Assembly: GCF_001949145.1 (NCBI RefSeq)
Contig: NW_019091374.1
Coordinates: 1,646,670 to 1,708,669, forward strand
Reading direction: 5' to 3'
Origin: Acanthaster planci
Lineage: Eukaryota; Echinodermata; Asteroidea; Valvatida; Acanthasteridae
Length of the DNA stretch: 62,000 nt
This document shows positions 12,060 through 22,500 of this stretch, one piece after another (position 1 is the stretch's first letter; each line of letters opens with the position of its first letter). Position numbers and translations under genes: made by a program. The notes beneath the pieces were generated by a model. That model had not been told where the DNA came from and made no database searches. It saw only the letters and a list, made by a program, of their open reading frames with translations.

Positions 12060-12254
12060 CTTAATTGATGGGCTGTGCATAGACGTTGGTGGCAGCGCCG
12101 TGCCGATTTGCGCGTTGTGCGGGTCCTTGGGCGATTTGGGCGTCGCCGACTGCTGCTGGCCGTTCACCTGCTGCTGCTGTTGCTTGGATGAGCCCTTGGG
12201 TTTGCGCTTGCGCGTCTGGATGCCGTCCTTCTTCATCGCCAGAGGGCGGTTTAC
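12060..12254 (-). CDS. GATA4/5/6 transcription factor, basic tail and polyQ exon
   Basis: The exon is 65 codons, phase 0 at both ends (residues 452-516 of the short form). It opens after acceptor AACACAG with VNRPLAMKKDGIQTRKRKPKG. This is the basic arm that follows the C-finger in every GATA factor and makes minor-groove and nuclear-import contacts. The QTRKRKPK form is the one seen in GATA4/5/6 (vertebrate GATA1/2/3 read QTRNRK). It continues with KQQQQQVNGQQQ and a Ser/Pro-rich end, SATPKSPKDPH to MHSPSIK. The donor is AAG|GTAAAC. The short polyQ may vary in length. Confidence 0.96.
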
Positions 12255-15200
12255 CTGTGTTTTGATTATAAGAAAACGAAAGTAATTTAGGTTGGTGGAC
12301 TTTCAGAAGATGCAGCTAGAACTAAAAACGTGAGCGAAAGTCACCGTTACACTCAGAGGCGCAACCAGCGTTAAATTTGAGGGAGAGCATTTTGGGGGCA
12401 GGACTCTTTTTCTTGAAAGGCAATTAGCGGGGCTTCGTATCAGTTTCAAACGATACAGAATTTTTTTGTCTCCTCCATTCTGAGCGGAGTAAAGAAGGGT
12501 GTGCCTTCACGCTCCGCCGTTTAGATTTGCCACTGCGTCAGAGGGCCTGCATAAGCCACTGATCATTGGGATATTCGTTCACGGCCAGACCCTGCTTTTA
12601 ATTTGCATGCTAATCGTGTTAACTCCATTTAGATGTCCTAATATCCAAGCTTGAAAATTTAGCGACATTGCGGTGGAAGACGGAACATAACAGTTGGAAT
12701 TTCCGGGCACTGTTCCAAAGTTCTTTCCATTTTCCACCATTCAAAGTCTACCGTCAGCGGCGTATCCAGCATATGGTGTGTGTGTGTATGCGAAGGGGAT
12801 CCAAAAGCGAATGCGGCTTCGGGTTTATTCAAATGATGGTGTTTTTTTCGTGGTGTTGTTTTCATAGGGTTTTGCTGCTAATATTTGATAAATAAATATT
12901 GAATAAATGTTTAATATATAAAAATAAAAAAGTGAAAAAAATGGGCAAGTTTCCTCCCTGCTCACCCCTCCCCCCGGGATACGCCACAGTCTACCATGTA
13001 GGGCCTATGACAAAATCCAAATTAGTACATTGCCAATACACTCTCACCGTTCAGTACTCCGATCGTCTCAACAAAAGAAAGTACCGTTTAGAATGCATTA
13101 ACAGGAAGCAATGTCTCTGGCACAAAACCCACCGGTAATTCTGCGTCTTAAGTGACGATTTGACCATCTACACGAGCCCCTAAATCCAACTTTCAGCTGA
13201 CCTTGATAACAGCTGCCCCCAATGCAGTGTTGTCTATGACTGGCTACCAGCCAGTTTTTCCTTAGCACGTATCATTGCTGACATGCATATTCTGCTCGAC
13301 ACCTCGAAGAAAAACAAGTCTCTATGCTACATGGATATTCAGAAAGGCAGTCTACATACAACGGGTAAAAATCAGAACACTCAGCTAAAACCCACAGGCA
13401 AGACTGGGTTCATAAAGTACTGTATATACTCTCTTTTCGATGTCCTGCATGATAGGTAATTTTGAAACATGTTTCCTGCGGGCAAGACTGTGTGGGGCCG
13501 GGCCTGGAAAGCCTCTAGCAGTTAAATCCCGTTGATCCCCGGACAGTCAAACAACCAGAGCTCGGCGGATCTTCCCCCCGCGCGCGCCGGGCGGGAAGGG
13601 CGCCTGCTTGATCCGGCCGGGCGGCACAGAGGATGGTCTTCGTCAAATTTCTGAAAACGAGTGAGCCCTAAAAAAAATGCAAAGGCCTCGTGTGAAAAGA
13701 GTGGACATCACTACGCCCCCCCAGCAAGAAATCCATTCACACTGACACAGACCAGAAGTGGCTATAGGGTTGATAAAAAACGGACAATTTTTAGAGTTTG
13801 AAGATGCTATGGCCAATTTCAACTGTTAAACTATGACAGTAAAATGACGTCATCATATTAACAATAATGAGAGCCACTCATCAAGCAATTTGGCCAGTGA
13901 GGATGATGAGAGATCCACAGTCGACAAGATAACTTTTGCGATCCAACTCTAAACGGGGCAGCAAAATATCTCCAGTCTGTGATCCGACCGACTATCACAA
14001 GGCAGAATGCAGTGGTTAACGTAGTATTACCTTATTTGGTTTTCGATTGTATTCAATCATGCGTACACCACACCAACTCGGCTCTAAACCATGTAGGCCT
14101 ACAAGTAAGTGTATACATGTATTCGTGTGTGCATGACTGATGTTTAATGCATTATGGACGTTCCGAAACTGAGCTTCGACAGTGGTTACAGATGGGGGTC
14201 CATCATGAGTGCCTGCAAGTCCATTACAAGTCATCCGGGCTTCCGGCAAGTCACAAATCGTTCAAAATAAACCGTGACAAATTCAAAGCATTCCTTTGTC
14301 ATTGTTCATCCCGCTATTTATTTCATGACTGGTCTTGCGAAAGGACTTTTGATTGAATCAACTTCAACTGAGTGTATTATATAGGCCTACTGAATCTTGA
14401 GCACAAACCGATAGTGGAAATGACAATCGTTATTGATGACTTTATTAGGAGATTGTATACTTTTTTAACAGCCAAACATTGGTTTCCCTCATTTGTGCTT
14501 GTATTACAAGCTTATAGCTGACCCCCATTACGCCACTACGACTCCATGCGGGCCAATCTCAGAGTAAACTGTTTGCTCGAAATCTCACCCGAAACTTTGG
14601 AACAAATTTGATAAGCTGTGCCACCCAAAACGCTCAGAGGAACTCGACATAAAAACTTGCGCGCTGATTGCAGCCACTACAGAAATATTTATTTAACAGT
14701 GACATGAAATATATATAGACTCACCACTTGTAAAAGCAACGCGCCTCATCACGTTTATTTATTTATACAACACATTCACTTGTGACTTGGGAAGAACATG
14801 GAATACCATGGTCGCGTGTTCCTCGAAAACAACAACATCGCGGAGCGCTTGAAGACGAAAGTTTGATGGATTTACGGGCCAGCTAACCGCGGTGATTTAA
14901 GACAGCTTTTTACACAACATTTAAGTGGTTATTGGTCAATTTGTGTAATGGTGTGACCGCAGCAAAACACTTGAAGTTACGCCGCAGAGCTAAAATGTGG
15001 ACTCAAAGGGGGAAGCTGGAATATAAACCACATCTTGGAAATGAATTGCTGTAAGTGCTCGACGGTGTTCAATTTGTCCACCGTAAAATATACATCACTG
15101 GCTGAGACGTAGTGCATGCGCTGGCCGCGAAGGCTTCGGGAGCGAGTTAACGGGCGTTGATTGATGGCGTCGTGGCCTCTGGGAGCAAAGATCGCCCTCA

Positions 15201-16028
15201 TCGGTGGGTCGGGGTCAGGCCCAGAGGTCACACAGGGTCGACCGCTGTTTATTGAAGGTAATCCTGGTTCGTGTCCCAGTAGACACCTCGATTTAGTGAC
15301 AGACAGCTCAATCGTTGGCGGACTGAGTGTTCCAAGTACACAGTGCTTGTTCCCAAATAAACAGCGGTTTATCCCTAAAATTCATTTTGTTTTTCTTCCA
15401 ATTTCAACAGATGGAGGCCGGGGATCGTCAAACACAACGGTACTTTTTCTTCTGAACACGACGCAACTATCCCTGATCATAACTCAAATTGTTTTCCAGA
15501 GAATCATATCCACGTTTAATTACCATTAGTAAATTGCAACATGAACGCATTGTCGTACTTGCACGCGATACGTTGAACAATGCTATTTGCTTTCGAATTG
15601 GTAATGTACAGAAAAAAAATACATAAAGTCACACTACACCACACTATAACATTTCTTTGGTCAATGTATCTGTAATCATTCCTGGCCGCAACAATAATCA
15701 CAGATATCAATCTGAAGCAAGTCATGTACAGTGTAAGGACAGATAATGGAGATCTATCTGAAAATGAGATCAAGTGTCCTGAAAAGGAAGTGAAAATAAT
15801 CGGAAAAATTTGGTAACACGATTCGTGGGCATTGGACTTTGTTCACCATACAAGCTACATTTGTACTCTCATTCCTTCAGGTTTTTTTTTTTCGCTGAGA
15901 GTAAACTTCGCCTTCTGCTTTATGGGCAAGCTAAATATGAACATACACCGGTTTCCATTTCAAAATAACAAATATGGTTCACATGGTCTGTTTCAGCTGG
16001 ACAGCAAAACCTGAAATGATAAACTTAC
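12255..16028 (-). other. GATA intron between C-finger and basic-tail exons
   Basis: 3,774 bp, phase 0. No further exon with a matching phase and family motif was found. A sharp G+C-rich block (about 13555-13635, runs such as CGCGCGCGCCGGGCGGG) stands out from the AT-rich background and may be regulatory. The rest shows nothing recognisable. Confidence 0.7.
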
Positions 16029-16157
16029 GCCGTGCAGTTTGTAGTACAGACCGCATGCGTTGCAGACCGGTTCACCGTCTTTATTCCTCCGCCAAAGGGT
16101 TGTAGTGTTGGTGTGGCAGTTGGCACAGACGATCCCTTCGCGACGCGAACCGGATTG
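16029..16157 (-). CDS. GATA4/5/6 transcription factor, C-terminal zinc-finger exon
   Basis: Forty-three codons, phase 0 at both ends (residues 409-451 of the short form). It encodes [20 protein letters not shown], then [20 protein letters not shown]. The four zinc ligands are Cys419, 422, 440 and 443, spaced C-X2-C-X17-C-X2-C, the canonical GATA type IV finger. This C-finger is the one that binds WGATAR DNA in GATA factors. The acceptor is CCCACAG|CAA and the donor GGC|GTAAGT; the Val after the finger comes from the next exon, a boundary usual in GATA genes. Small changes from vertebrate GATA4 (HTNTTT for QTTTTT, NKDGEP for NAEGEP) keep all ligands and the LWRR core. Confidence 0.98.
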
Positions 16158-17000
16158 CTGTGGGCGGAAGCATAAAACGGAATACTCAAGTCAAATGGGG
16201 ATCTTTTCATGTTGAAAAGCGAAACCAAAAAATAGTTCTGTTGGCTCAAATTTTTATATTACTGGAAAGCGCTTATCCAGACAAATGTGTCAACTTTGAC
16301 AGCCCCGAGAGAGACGAAATGTTAATTTAAAAACACAACAGTAAATTTTGCCCGGTGACAATTCTTATCCCATAACTAAGAAAGGAAGATGAGATCAATA
16401 ATTAATGTGATTTCAATTTAAAAAACAAAAACAATTATGTTGGCAGAGAATAATTTAAGGAAAAGTACTGCATTAAGTAACTTTTACGACCGAGAAAAGG
16501 GGATGAAACACTAAAACGTGTCCACATTTTGGGAGGTAACATTTTATATCAAACGAAAATCAAACTGTATGCACGAAAATGTGGTTTTTTTTGTTGAAAA
16601 CAGTTGCCAGAGCAACCGAGCAAATATCAGTAACGTCATCGTATGCGTGGAACTAGGCCTACATCCGACCGCTGAAAACCAATTCGGCCAAAAACAAAAT
16701 AGAAATTCATCTCAGCGCTCTAATTGCTTGACCCCAGGAAGTTACAGGAGATCAAAGTTTAGAGGATTAGTATATAAAAAAATAAAAATGCATGCATGAT
16801 TAAGACTAATCCATGCAACCAATGTGTGTAATTCTCTACAGAATAATTCTGAAAATAAATATAGCAGGAAACTAATATTTTGACATTAAAGCAATGGGAG
16901 ATAACGTTGTTTGGAATGAGCGCATCTCAATGTAGTTTCTGTCTTCAAATTCTTTTGGACGAGCACTGAGATTTGGCGCGTTATTTTGTTTTGGCCTTAC
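16158..17000 (-). other. GATA intron after the cassette exon
   Basis: 843 bp between the candidate cassette donor and the C-finger acceptor. No other feature is seen apart from one TAGGCCTA palindrome at 16654. Confidence 0.65.
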
Positions 17001-17099
17001 CGGTTTCCAGCGCCGGTCCTTATAGCGCAGGATGGACGGCTCCAGGCTTTCCATGCCCAACTCTGGCCCCTTCTCGTCGCAAAGATCGCCCAACTCGTC
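17001..17099 (-). CDS. GATA4/5/6, candidate cassette exon inside the inter-finger linker
   Basis: An open 99-nt block has a good acceptor (CAACTTACAG|GAC) and donor (CCG|GTAAGG) and is phase 0 on both sides. It can be included or skipped without breaking the GATA frame. It would add 33 residues, DELGDLCDEKGPELG, then MESLEPSILRYKDRRWKP, between KPQRRL of the N-finger exon and QSGSRREG of the C-finger exon, lengthening the linker to roughly twice the usual size. The first half is acidic and the second basic. The block is G+C-richer than the flanking intron, which suggests coding. I know no GATA4/5/6 family segment like it. Whether it is spliced in is inferred, not shown; a decoy exon is the alternative. 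Confidence 0.62.
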
Positions 17100-17789
17100 C
17101 TGTAAGTTGGTGTACACACAAGTGACACTTAAGCGTTCATTTTAAAAAAGGCCTACTGTGGACCTACTCAGAAAGGAAACTTCTCTATGGTGGACCTAAA
17201 ACCAAACAAGTCCACGAATTCTGGTCCTCTCAGGGTTAAATTCTCCCTCTCTGAATAACACTTTTATGGGCTTTTGGGACGAGGGTTATCCTTAGACGAA
17301 TAATTTATAAGCGAAAAAGTCAAGGAAGCTTTTTAAAAATCGGACTTTAAATGGAGGGTTCACAGTGCCAGAAAAATTGGTTGTCACTTGAAAACACAGG
17401 AATTTCCACACTAGGCATGTAATGTAAACATAGGTGTGTTTATGTGTTTTAAAGGGATAATGGTGGAAGCCAAACCCTTGCAAGGAAGACATCACGTCTG
17501 ATGTTGTTTTAATACACTATCCAGTAAAAACAACCTCGAGTCTTCAGTGATAATGTAAAGTTCATAATTGTCTTGTGAAGGCCTGATCTAGTTCCAAATC
17601 TCAAGGAAAACTCATCTATCCTTAAGTGCACGTCACCTAACGTCACTCAGGTTTAGGGTTGAGGGAAAGTTGTAAGCGACTCGACAGGAGTCTACTGTCA
17701 ATTAACTCCGTTTACTGATTGAATTATCATTGTAAGTCAGAAATGACAACCTAGGAAAAAGTCTTAAAAAGTTCTCGCCAGAGGTCCGA

Positions 17790-18056
17790 GGGTCAAGACC
17801 CCGTGGTCCAGTCGTGCCTCTCTGTTTAAAGTGGCAAGTCACTAAGGCCAAGTCTCAACTTCCCACAGGTTATAAGTCTCAAGTCACTAAGGTCAAGTCT
17901 TAAGTCCCACGAAAGTCTCAAGTCACCGAGCCGAAGCCTCTCCGGTCAGGTTTTGAGTAACTTTGGTTGGGTCTTACGTCACCAAGCCCGTGTAAGTTAC
18001 ACACATCATGTCTCACTCTCAGTTCTCTCGGCTTAAGTCTCAAATCACTCAGGCAT
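17790..18056. repeat. Degenerate minisatellite, AAGTCTCAAGTCAC-like unit
   Basis: AAGTCTCAAGTCACTAAGG and variants (AAGTGGCAAGTCACTAAGG, AAGTCTCAAGTCACCGAG, AAGTCTCAAATCACTCAGG, GGTCTTACGTCACCAAG) recur about every 25-60 bp. The copies are diverged, so the array is old. Confidence 0.7.
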
Positions 18057-19748
18057 TAGTTTGATTCGATCAGGTTTAAAGGCTCGCATATCATGTAAAC
18101 CCTCAAGCCATTCGTGCCGTCCAAAGTTTCGAATGGCCCGTGCACGTTTGAAAGAAAAGTGGCCCGTAAAACATGAAGAAAAATATTTCAAAAATCGTAT
18201 GAAACTTAAATGACAGACTAATCCCACTTCGTCGCAATTTGTTTCCATAAGGAAGAGTAGATTATGGCGTACGTTCAATTCTCCCTTCAAATCGTGCCAG
18301 TGAAAACGGTCTGACTGGACGTCCACACGGGTAGTTCATTTTCACTTTGATAAGGACCTTTGACGCATGCGTCCTTCGTAACATAGGACATTTCTCATCC
18401 ATCAACGTCAACGGTAACATTTCTCTCTTGTCCTCTCCCCTTCTCAACCACATAAACGGTGATGGATGGAATGTCGGTTTTTATCGTTGCCGCTTCATAT
18501 CCATGCCGCTCACGCGCTCACAGCATTCGTGCATTACAGCGTCTTTCCTCGGTGTCAGGTTTGTCCATCGAGCTGGGGTTTGTCTGGGCCCTGGAGATAA
18601 GCTCCGGACGAGGAAACGTGCGCCAGGAACGGACGTAACTGTACGGAGCAGAGAGAACTACAAGGAACAAGCTGTAATGGAAAACTGGCTGCTGCATAGT
18701 TCCACGATCGCTCTTCAGCGATAGCGCTAAAGGCGAGCTGTTAAACGACGATGATTTTTTTTCAGGGGAAGGCGGGTTTAAGAAATTCAAAGGGCAGAAG
18801 GGCAATATTGATAGCGTTAGGAGGAGGGGCTCACTCCAGATTTAAGTCGACAATGAGTACAGAAGAAAAAACAGACAAACAAGAAAATATGTGACTGACA
18901 GAAAAAAATATGTGTAACTGACTAGTTCGTAACATTGCTGGGTGATTTACTGAGTTTAACAAGCTGTTGAAATGCTACCTCATACAGGGAAAATATAAAA
19001 AAAATATGCAGATGACCAAAGACTTTAATAGCACATATTGAACAAAGACGTGTCTGGAATTGTTCAGCCTCAGGGGCCTAGTTTTACACAACATTTGAAG
19101 GTCCAGAGTAGGTCAAACTTTCAGGCATTTCCACGGTGACGTTAGTGTTAAGGTCCACTTGACTTTGAGTCGGTGACTCAGCGAAACTCGTTCGTCAGTT
19201 TGAGTGGTGCTGAGAAAAACCTAAACGTTTCCCGATAGTGTACCGTCTCACGACAGACGGAGCACCCAGTCCGGAACGTTGAGTCTCCTTATACTCTCAC
19301 AACCGCTAGAAATCATGTAAGAACTTTATTACTGCATGGCGTCACACCAGATAGTAATGTATATCAAGCAAATGAAATGTCTAGGCTCCCCAAAAGGAAA
19401 AATAAGAAAGTTATGAATTGTTATTCTGTGAGAGAGCTCCCAGAAAGGAAGGTACATTGGCTTACAACATCACTTCAGCCACACACCTTGACTTCCAAGG
19501 TGAAAAACTGTGAAATAAAAAAATGACACAACGTAAAAGAAACTGCATGTACAGAAGAAAGTTAGGGGGGGCTATAGAACTTTGAAGGGCAATATAGAGG
19601 ATATTTTGGATTTTAGACAAAAGCTGGGGCTTTTTAGACGCTTCATGGAGAAAGGGACATAAGGGGTGCTTCAACTGTCCTAAAACAAAGGCATAACATG
19701 TTAATGTGTGTCAATAGAGCTTGGGCGTGTCTGACGTGGTGCGTTCGC

Positions 19749-19770
19749 AGACAGACAGATAGACAGACAG
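19749..19770 (-). repeat. (CTGT)n tract next to the N-finger donor
   Basis: On the transcript strand this is CTGTCTGTCTATCTGTCTGT, starting 18 nt inside the intron after the donor GTGAGT. The short tetranucleotide repeat is a possible splicing-regulator binding tract. Confidence 0.6.
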
Positions 19771-19788
19771 GCCGAGGGAGGGACTCAC

Positions 19789-19934
19789 CAGGCGTCGCTG
19801 GGGCTTGATGAGCGGCCGGCTCATCCCGTTCATTTTGTGGTACAGCCCACAGGCATTGCAGAGGTAGTGGCCAGTCCCGTCCCGCCGCCATAGAGGGGTG
19901 GAGATAGCCCCACAGTTGACGCACTCCCTCCCGA
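19789..19934 (-). CDS. GATA4/5/6 transcription factor, N-terminal zinc-finger exon
   Basis: 146 nt, entering in phase 1 and leaving in phase 0 (residues 360 to 408). It encodes [19 protein letters not shown], then [17 protein letters not shown] and [11 protein letters not shown]. The zinc ligands are Cys364, 367, 385 and 388 (C-X2-C-X17-C-X2-C). The RECVNC stretch, used by vertebrate GATA N-fingers to contact FOG cofactors, is intact. KPQRRL at the end, rather than KPKRRL, is the GATA4/5/6 form. The acceptor is CCATACAG|TCG and the donor CTG|GTGAGT. The split Ile codon is completed by the microexon upstream. The intron between the two fingers sits at the position usual in animal GATA genes. 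Confidence 0.98.
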
Positions 19935-20584
19935 CTGTATGGAATTAAGGAATAATGGAACACATAAATCAATTACCGACGGGCTTATTTGACAATTTAT
20001 AACACATCTGGAAGTTTAAATATGGAACTTTTTTCAGGTGTGGCGATTCACCAGTTTGTGGGGACAGAAAAGTGTGAAAATATAAATTAACACACAAATA
20101 AATTATTTCATAAAACAAATATCATATATTTATCTTGATAAAACAATTCATATTTGGGTTGACTAAATCTCCGGGGTTGACATACTTTCTGTGCTATGAA
20201 AAATATTTTATACATGAATAAACTATTCAGGGAAACGTGAAATAACGCAGTGATTTGGTGGATGATAAATATGCAGACGATTAATCGATAAATACATAAA
20301 TACATAAATGACAAATTCTTGGCTCATAATGTTTTTTGGCGCTCTGAGTACTGCAAGGTCGATACTTGTTATATGGAAAGATCAATATTTATAGACTAAA
20401 ACTGACAGAAGGAATCAAGTCAGCTGATCACCTCAATGAAAGGATATGACAACGACCCCAAGTCCGTGTTCACTAATGGACTATGGAATAGAAACTAGAA
20501 AGGCGACTGCACTGAACACGGGAACACAGGGCCTGTTTTGTAACAATGCGGGGGTGGGAGCACGTTTTACATTGAGGTACTTAC
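19935..20584 (-). other. GATA intron between microexon and N-finger exon
   Basis: 650 bp, AT-rich, with donor GTAAGT and acceptor CATACAG, interrupting a codon after its first base. Nothing else is recognised. Confidence 0.85.
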
Positions 20585-20614
20585 TTCCGAAGTCCTGCGT
20601 CCACATGTCATTCT
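20585..20614 (-). CDS. GATA4/5/6 transcription factor, 30-nt microexon
   Basis: The acceptor CATTTCTGCAG and the consensus donor GTAAGT flank 30 nt. Joining phases require one base from each neighbour, and both joins work: the G of exon 1 completes GAG (Glu350) and the final A completes ATC (Ile360). The encoded run ENDMWTQDFGI leads straight into GRECVNCG. It occupies the same place as [18 protein letters not shown] of vertebrate GATA4, so a short acidic/aromatic lead into the N-finger is expected there. Direct joining of exon 1 to the N-finger exon would also stay in frame (both boundaries phase 1), so the microexon could be skipped. Confidence 0.88.
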
Positions 20615-21220
20615 CTGCAGAAATGAGAGAAAAAAAGAACGACAAAATACATTACTGCATGCACGAAATCCTTCCGATTTCCCTGGAAGAAAACTGCTTG
20701 CGTGTACGAACCAAACAGCATGTGCTAACAACGATGCGATCTGAATTAAATTGAGTGATTGGAATTGGTAGTTATGAGACAACTGGTCGGAATGCTCTTT
20801 TCCTAAAACACAAACAGGAGGCTGGTTTAATGGGTAATGCAAAAGTTAATCTTTAAGACAAAACCACACAGACACAGTCTGCATGCTACACTCGTAATCA
20901 GTTTACAGTTGAATGACGGACATGAAGGGACGTGAACCACGGCCGATCGTTGTATCGTACCGGCGCTCGACCGTCAAAAATTGGTGCCGTGCTCCACTGG
21001 TCGCTGGTTCGAATGTCTTTTCGATCAATATTGATTTCTTCGATAGGAAGGAAGTGACAAAATGTATATACTGTCGGTTTTAAAAGGCCATAAAACGGTG
21101 ACTACACCACGAATTTTAACAGATTCAATCTCTCTTTTTGAGTGCTGAAGAGATCAAATTGCGCAGTCTATGCTGCTTTCTAAGTCACGACTTCAACTCC
21201 CACAGTCCTTTATTTGCTGT

Positions 21221-21362
21221 CCGCCATCTTTGATTTTTTACCGTTTTCGAGTCGGGTATGATGTGGCTACAGGCTTTTTTGCCATTAGCAAATCACAGTG
21301 AACAGCCATAACCGCGGATAACGATGCCCGTGTGGTAAAAGGCTAAACATCAAAGATGGCGG
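21221..21362. repeat. Fold-back element with YY1-like arms
   Basis: CCGCCATCTTTGAT (21221-21234) is the exact reverse complement of ATCAAAGATGGCGG (21349-21362). Pairing continues imperfectly for about 30 more bases inward (TTTTACC, then CGGG...AT on both arms). The arms contain AAGATGGCGG, the established YY1 core. It could be a small MITE-like element; I see no clear target-site duplication. Confidence 0.5.
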
Positions 21363-22260
21363 GTCGATGAGGTTGGTAGGAGAATGTTCGCTGTCAGTGC
21401 AAGCAATTGTTGCCTAACGTCAAAAAGTTACACTAAAGTTCGGTTGCATAACAACCGGAATACAAAAAGGCGAATTGTGTACATGTAAATAAACTAAAAA
21501 GTACGGGTGCGGAAACGAAAACACACACAAAGCAAACACTTTTTGGTTTATTCCAGCTTGCTGCAGTGTATTTTTACAGATGTCCGGACACCAACTCCAC
21601 AACCCCGAAGCACCGGACAGGAATGCTCTCTCTCTACGGTGGGGGAAGGCCAGAACCCTCCCGGCTATTATTGGAGGGCGGCCCGCTCAGCGCCGCCGAT
21701 TTGGGCGCAGGCGACCGGCCCCTCTTGTTCAAACACGCAATATTGTTACAGTAATTTTTCTTCAAGGTTTGAGTTGCTTAATACGTTCCAATGTACAGTA
21801 ACAGCATTTGGTATCATCATGTAGGTTATTTTCACAGGAGGTAATTATTTATACAGACAGGCTTGTTAATTAATTAAAAAAAGTTGAACTAAACCGTTCA
21901 ACCTACTGGATTTTCGTTTTTAGTAACTAAAGTTACATCTTTATTGTAAAAGTACACGGTGCTTATATAGTTGCCTGTTAAATGTCCACATGCAAGTTAA
22001 GGTTGCCAAAAACGGTAAAACGCACAATTTACAGCTTTTGTTGCGCAAATAATTCCAAAAACATGAAAATAGCGCCTACAAAAGTGATAAAGCTGCGAAA
22101 TACGCATTTCAGGGTTCCTTCTTCCATCCTACCCTTACTTATTTCGGACTTTTTAAATTTTTTAACAGTAATTGCAGTACTTTCAAGTGCCATTTTAGTC
22201 CAGTGTTTTTTGTGAAGATCAGATCCACGTGTGATACTTCCCTTGACCGATGTCCTAATG

Positions 22261-22500
22261 AAATAACAACGGCGAGCCAGTACGCAGGAGCAAAGTACTC
22301 CACTACAGGACGTGACTCGCCATAACTCGGCTACCGCACACCGGCCCTTATTGACCGATGGGACATTTTACCCCGGCGCGCTGGAGGGTCATTAAGCCCG
22401 TCCCGTGCTATCGCGTCGCATCCATCACGCGGCTCGCCCAACCCGCGGGCTCGGGCCCGCTACACGGACCACGCCGTCGCATGTCGATGAGGCAATTAGA
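22261..22500. promoter_or_regulatory. G+C- and CpG-rich block in intron 1
   Basis: Words such as CCCCGGCGCGCTGGAGG, CGCGTCGCATCCATCACGCG and CCACGCCGTCGCATGTCG stand in otherwise AT-rich intron. There is no open frame with family motifs across it. It lies 1.6 kb upstream of the microexon and could be an enhancer or internal promoter. This is a composition-based guess. Confidence 0.3.

Larger units (their letters stand above)
17100..19788 (-). other. GATA intron after the N-finger exon
   Basis: 2,689 bp. It holds the degenerate AAGTCTCAAGTCAC array (17790-18056), a G+C-richer part around 18340-18720, and a CTGT-rich tract just after the N-finger donor (19749-19770). No other exon is recognised; the frames at 18045-18805 lack family motifs. 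Confidence 0.65.

Noticed and set aside
16872-17000. Extension of the cassette frame through VRPKQNNAPN to a stop
   Set aside because: This is read-through past a good donor (GTAAGG) into AT-rich intron. The coding-like composition ends at 17001.
20960-21020. CTGGTTCGAATG suggestive of a tRNA
   Set aside because: T-stem and acceptor arm do not pair with upstream sequence.
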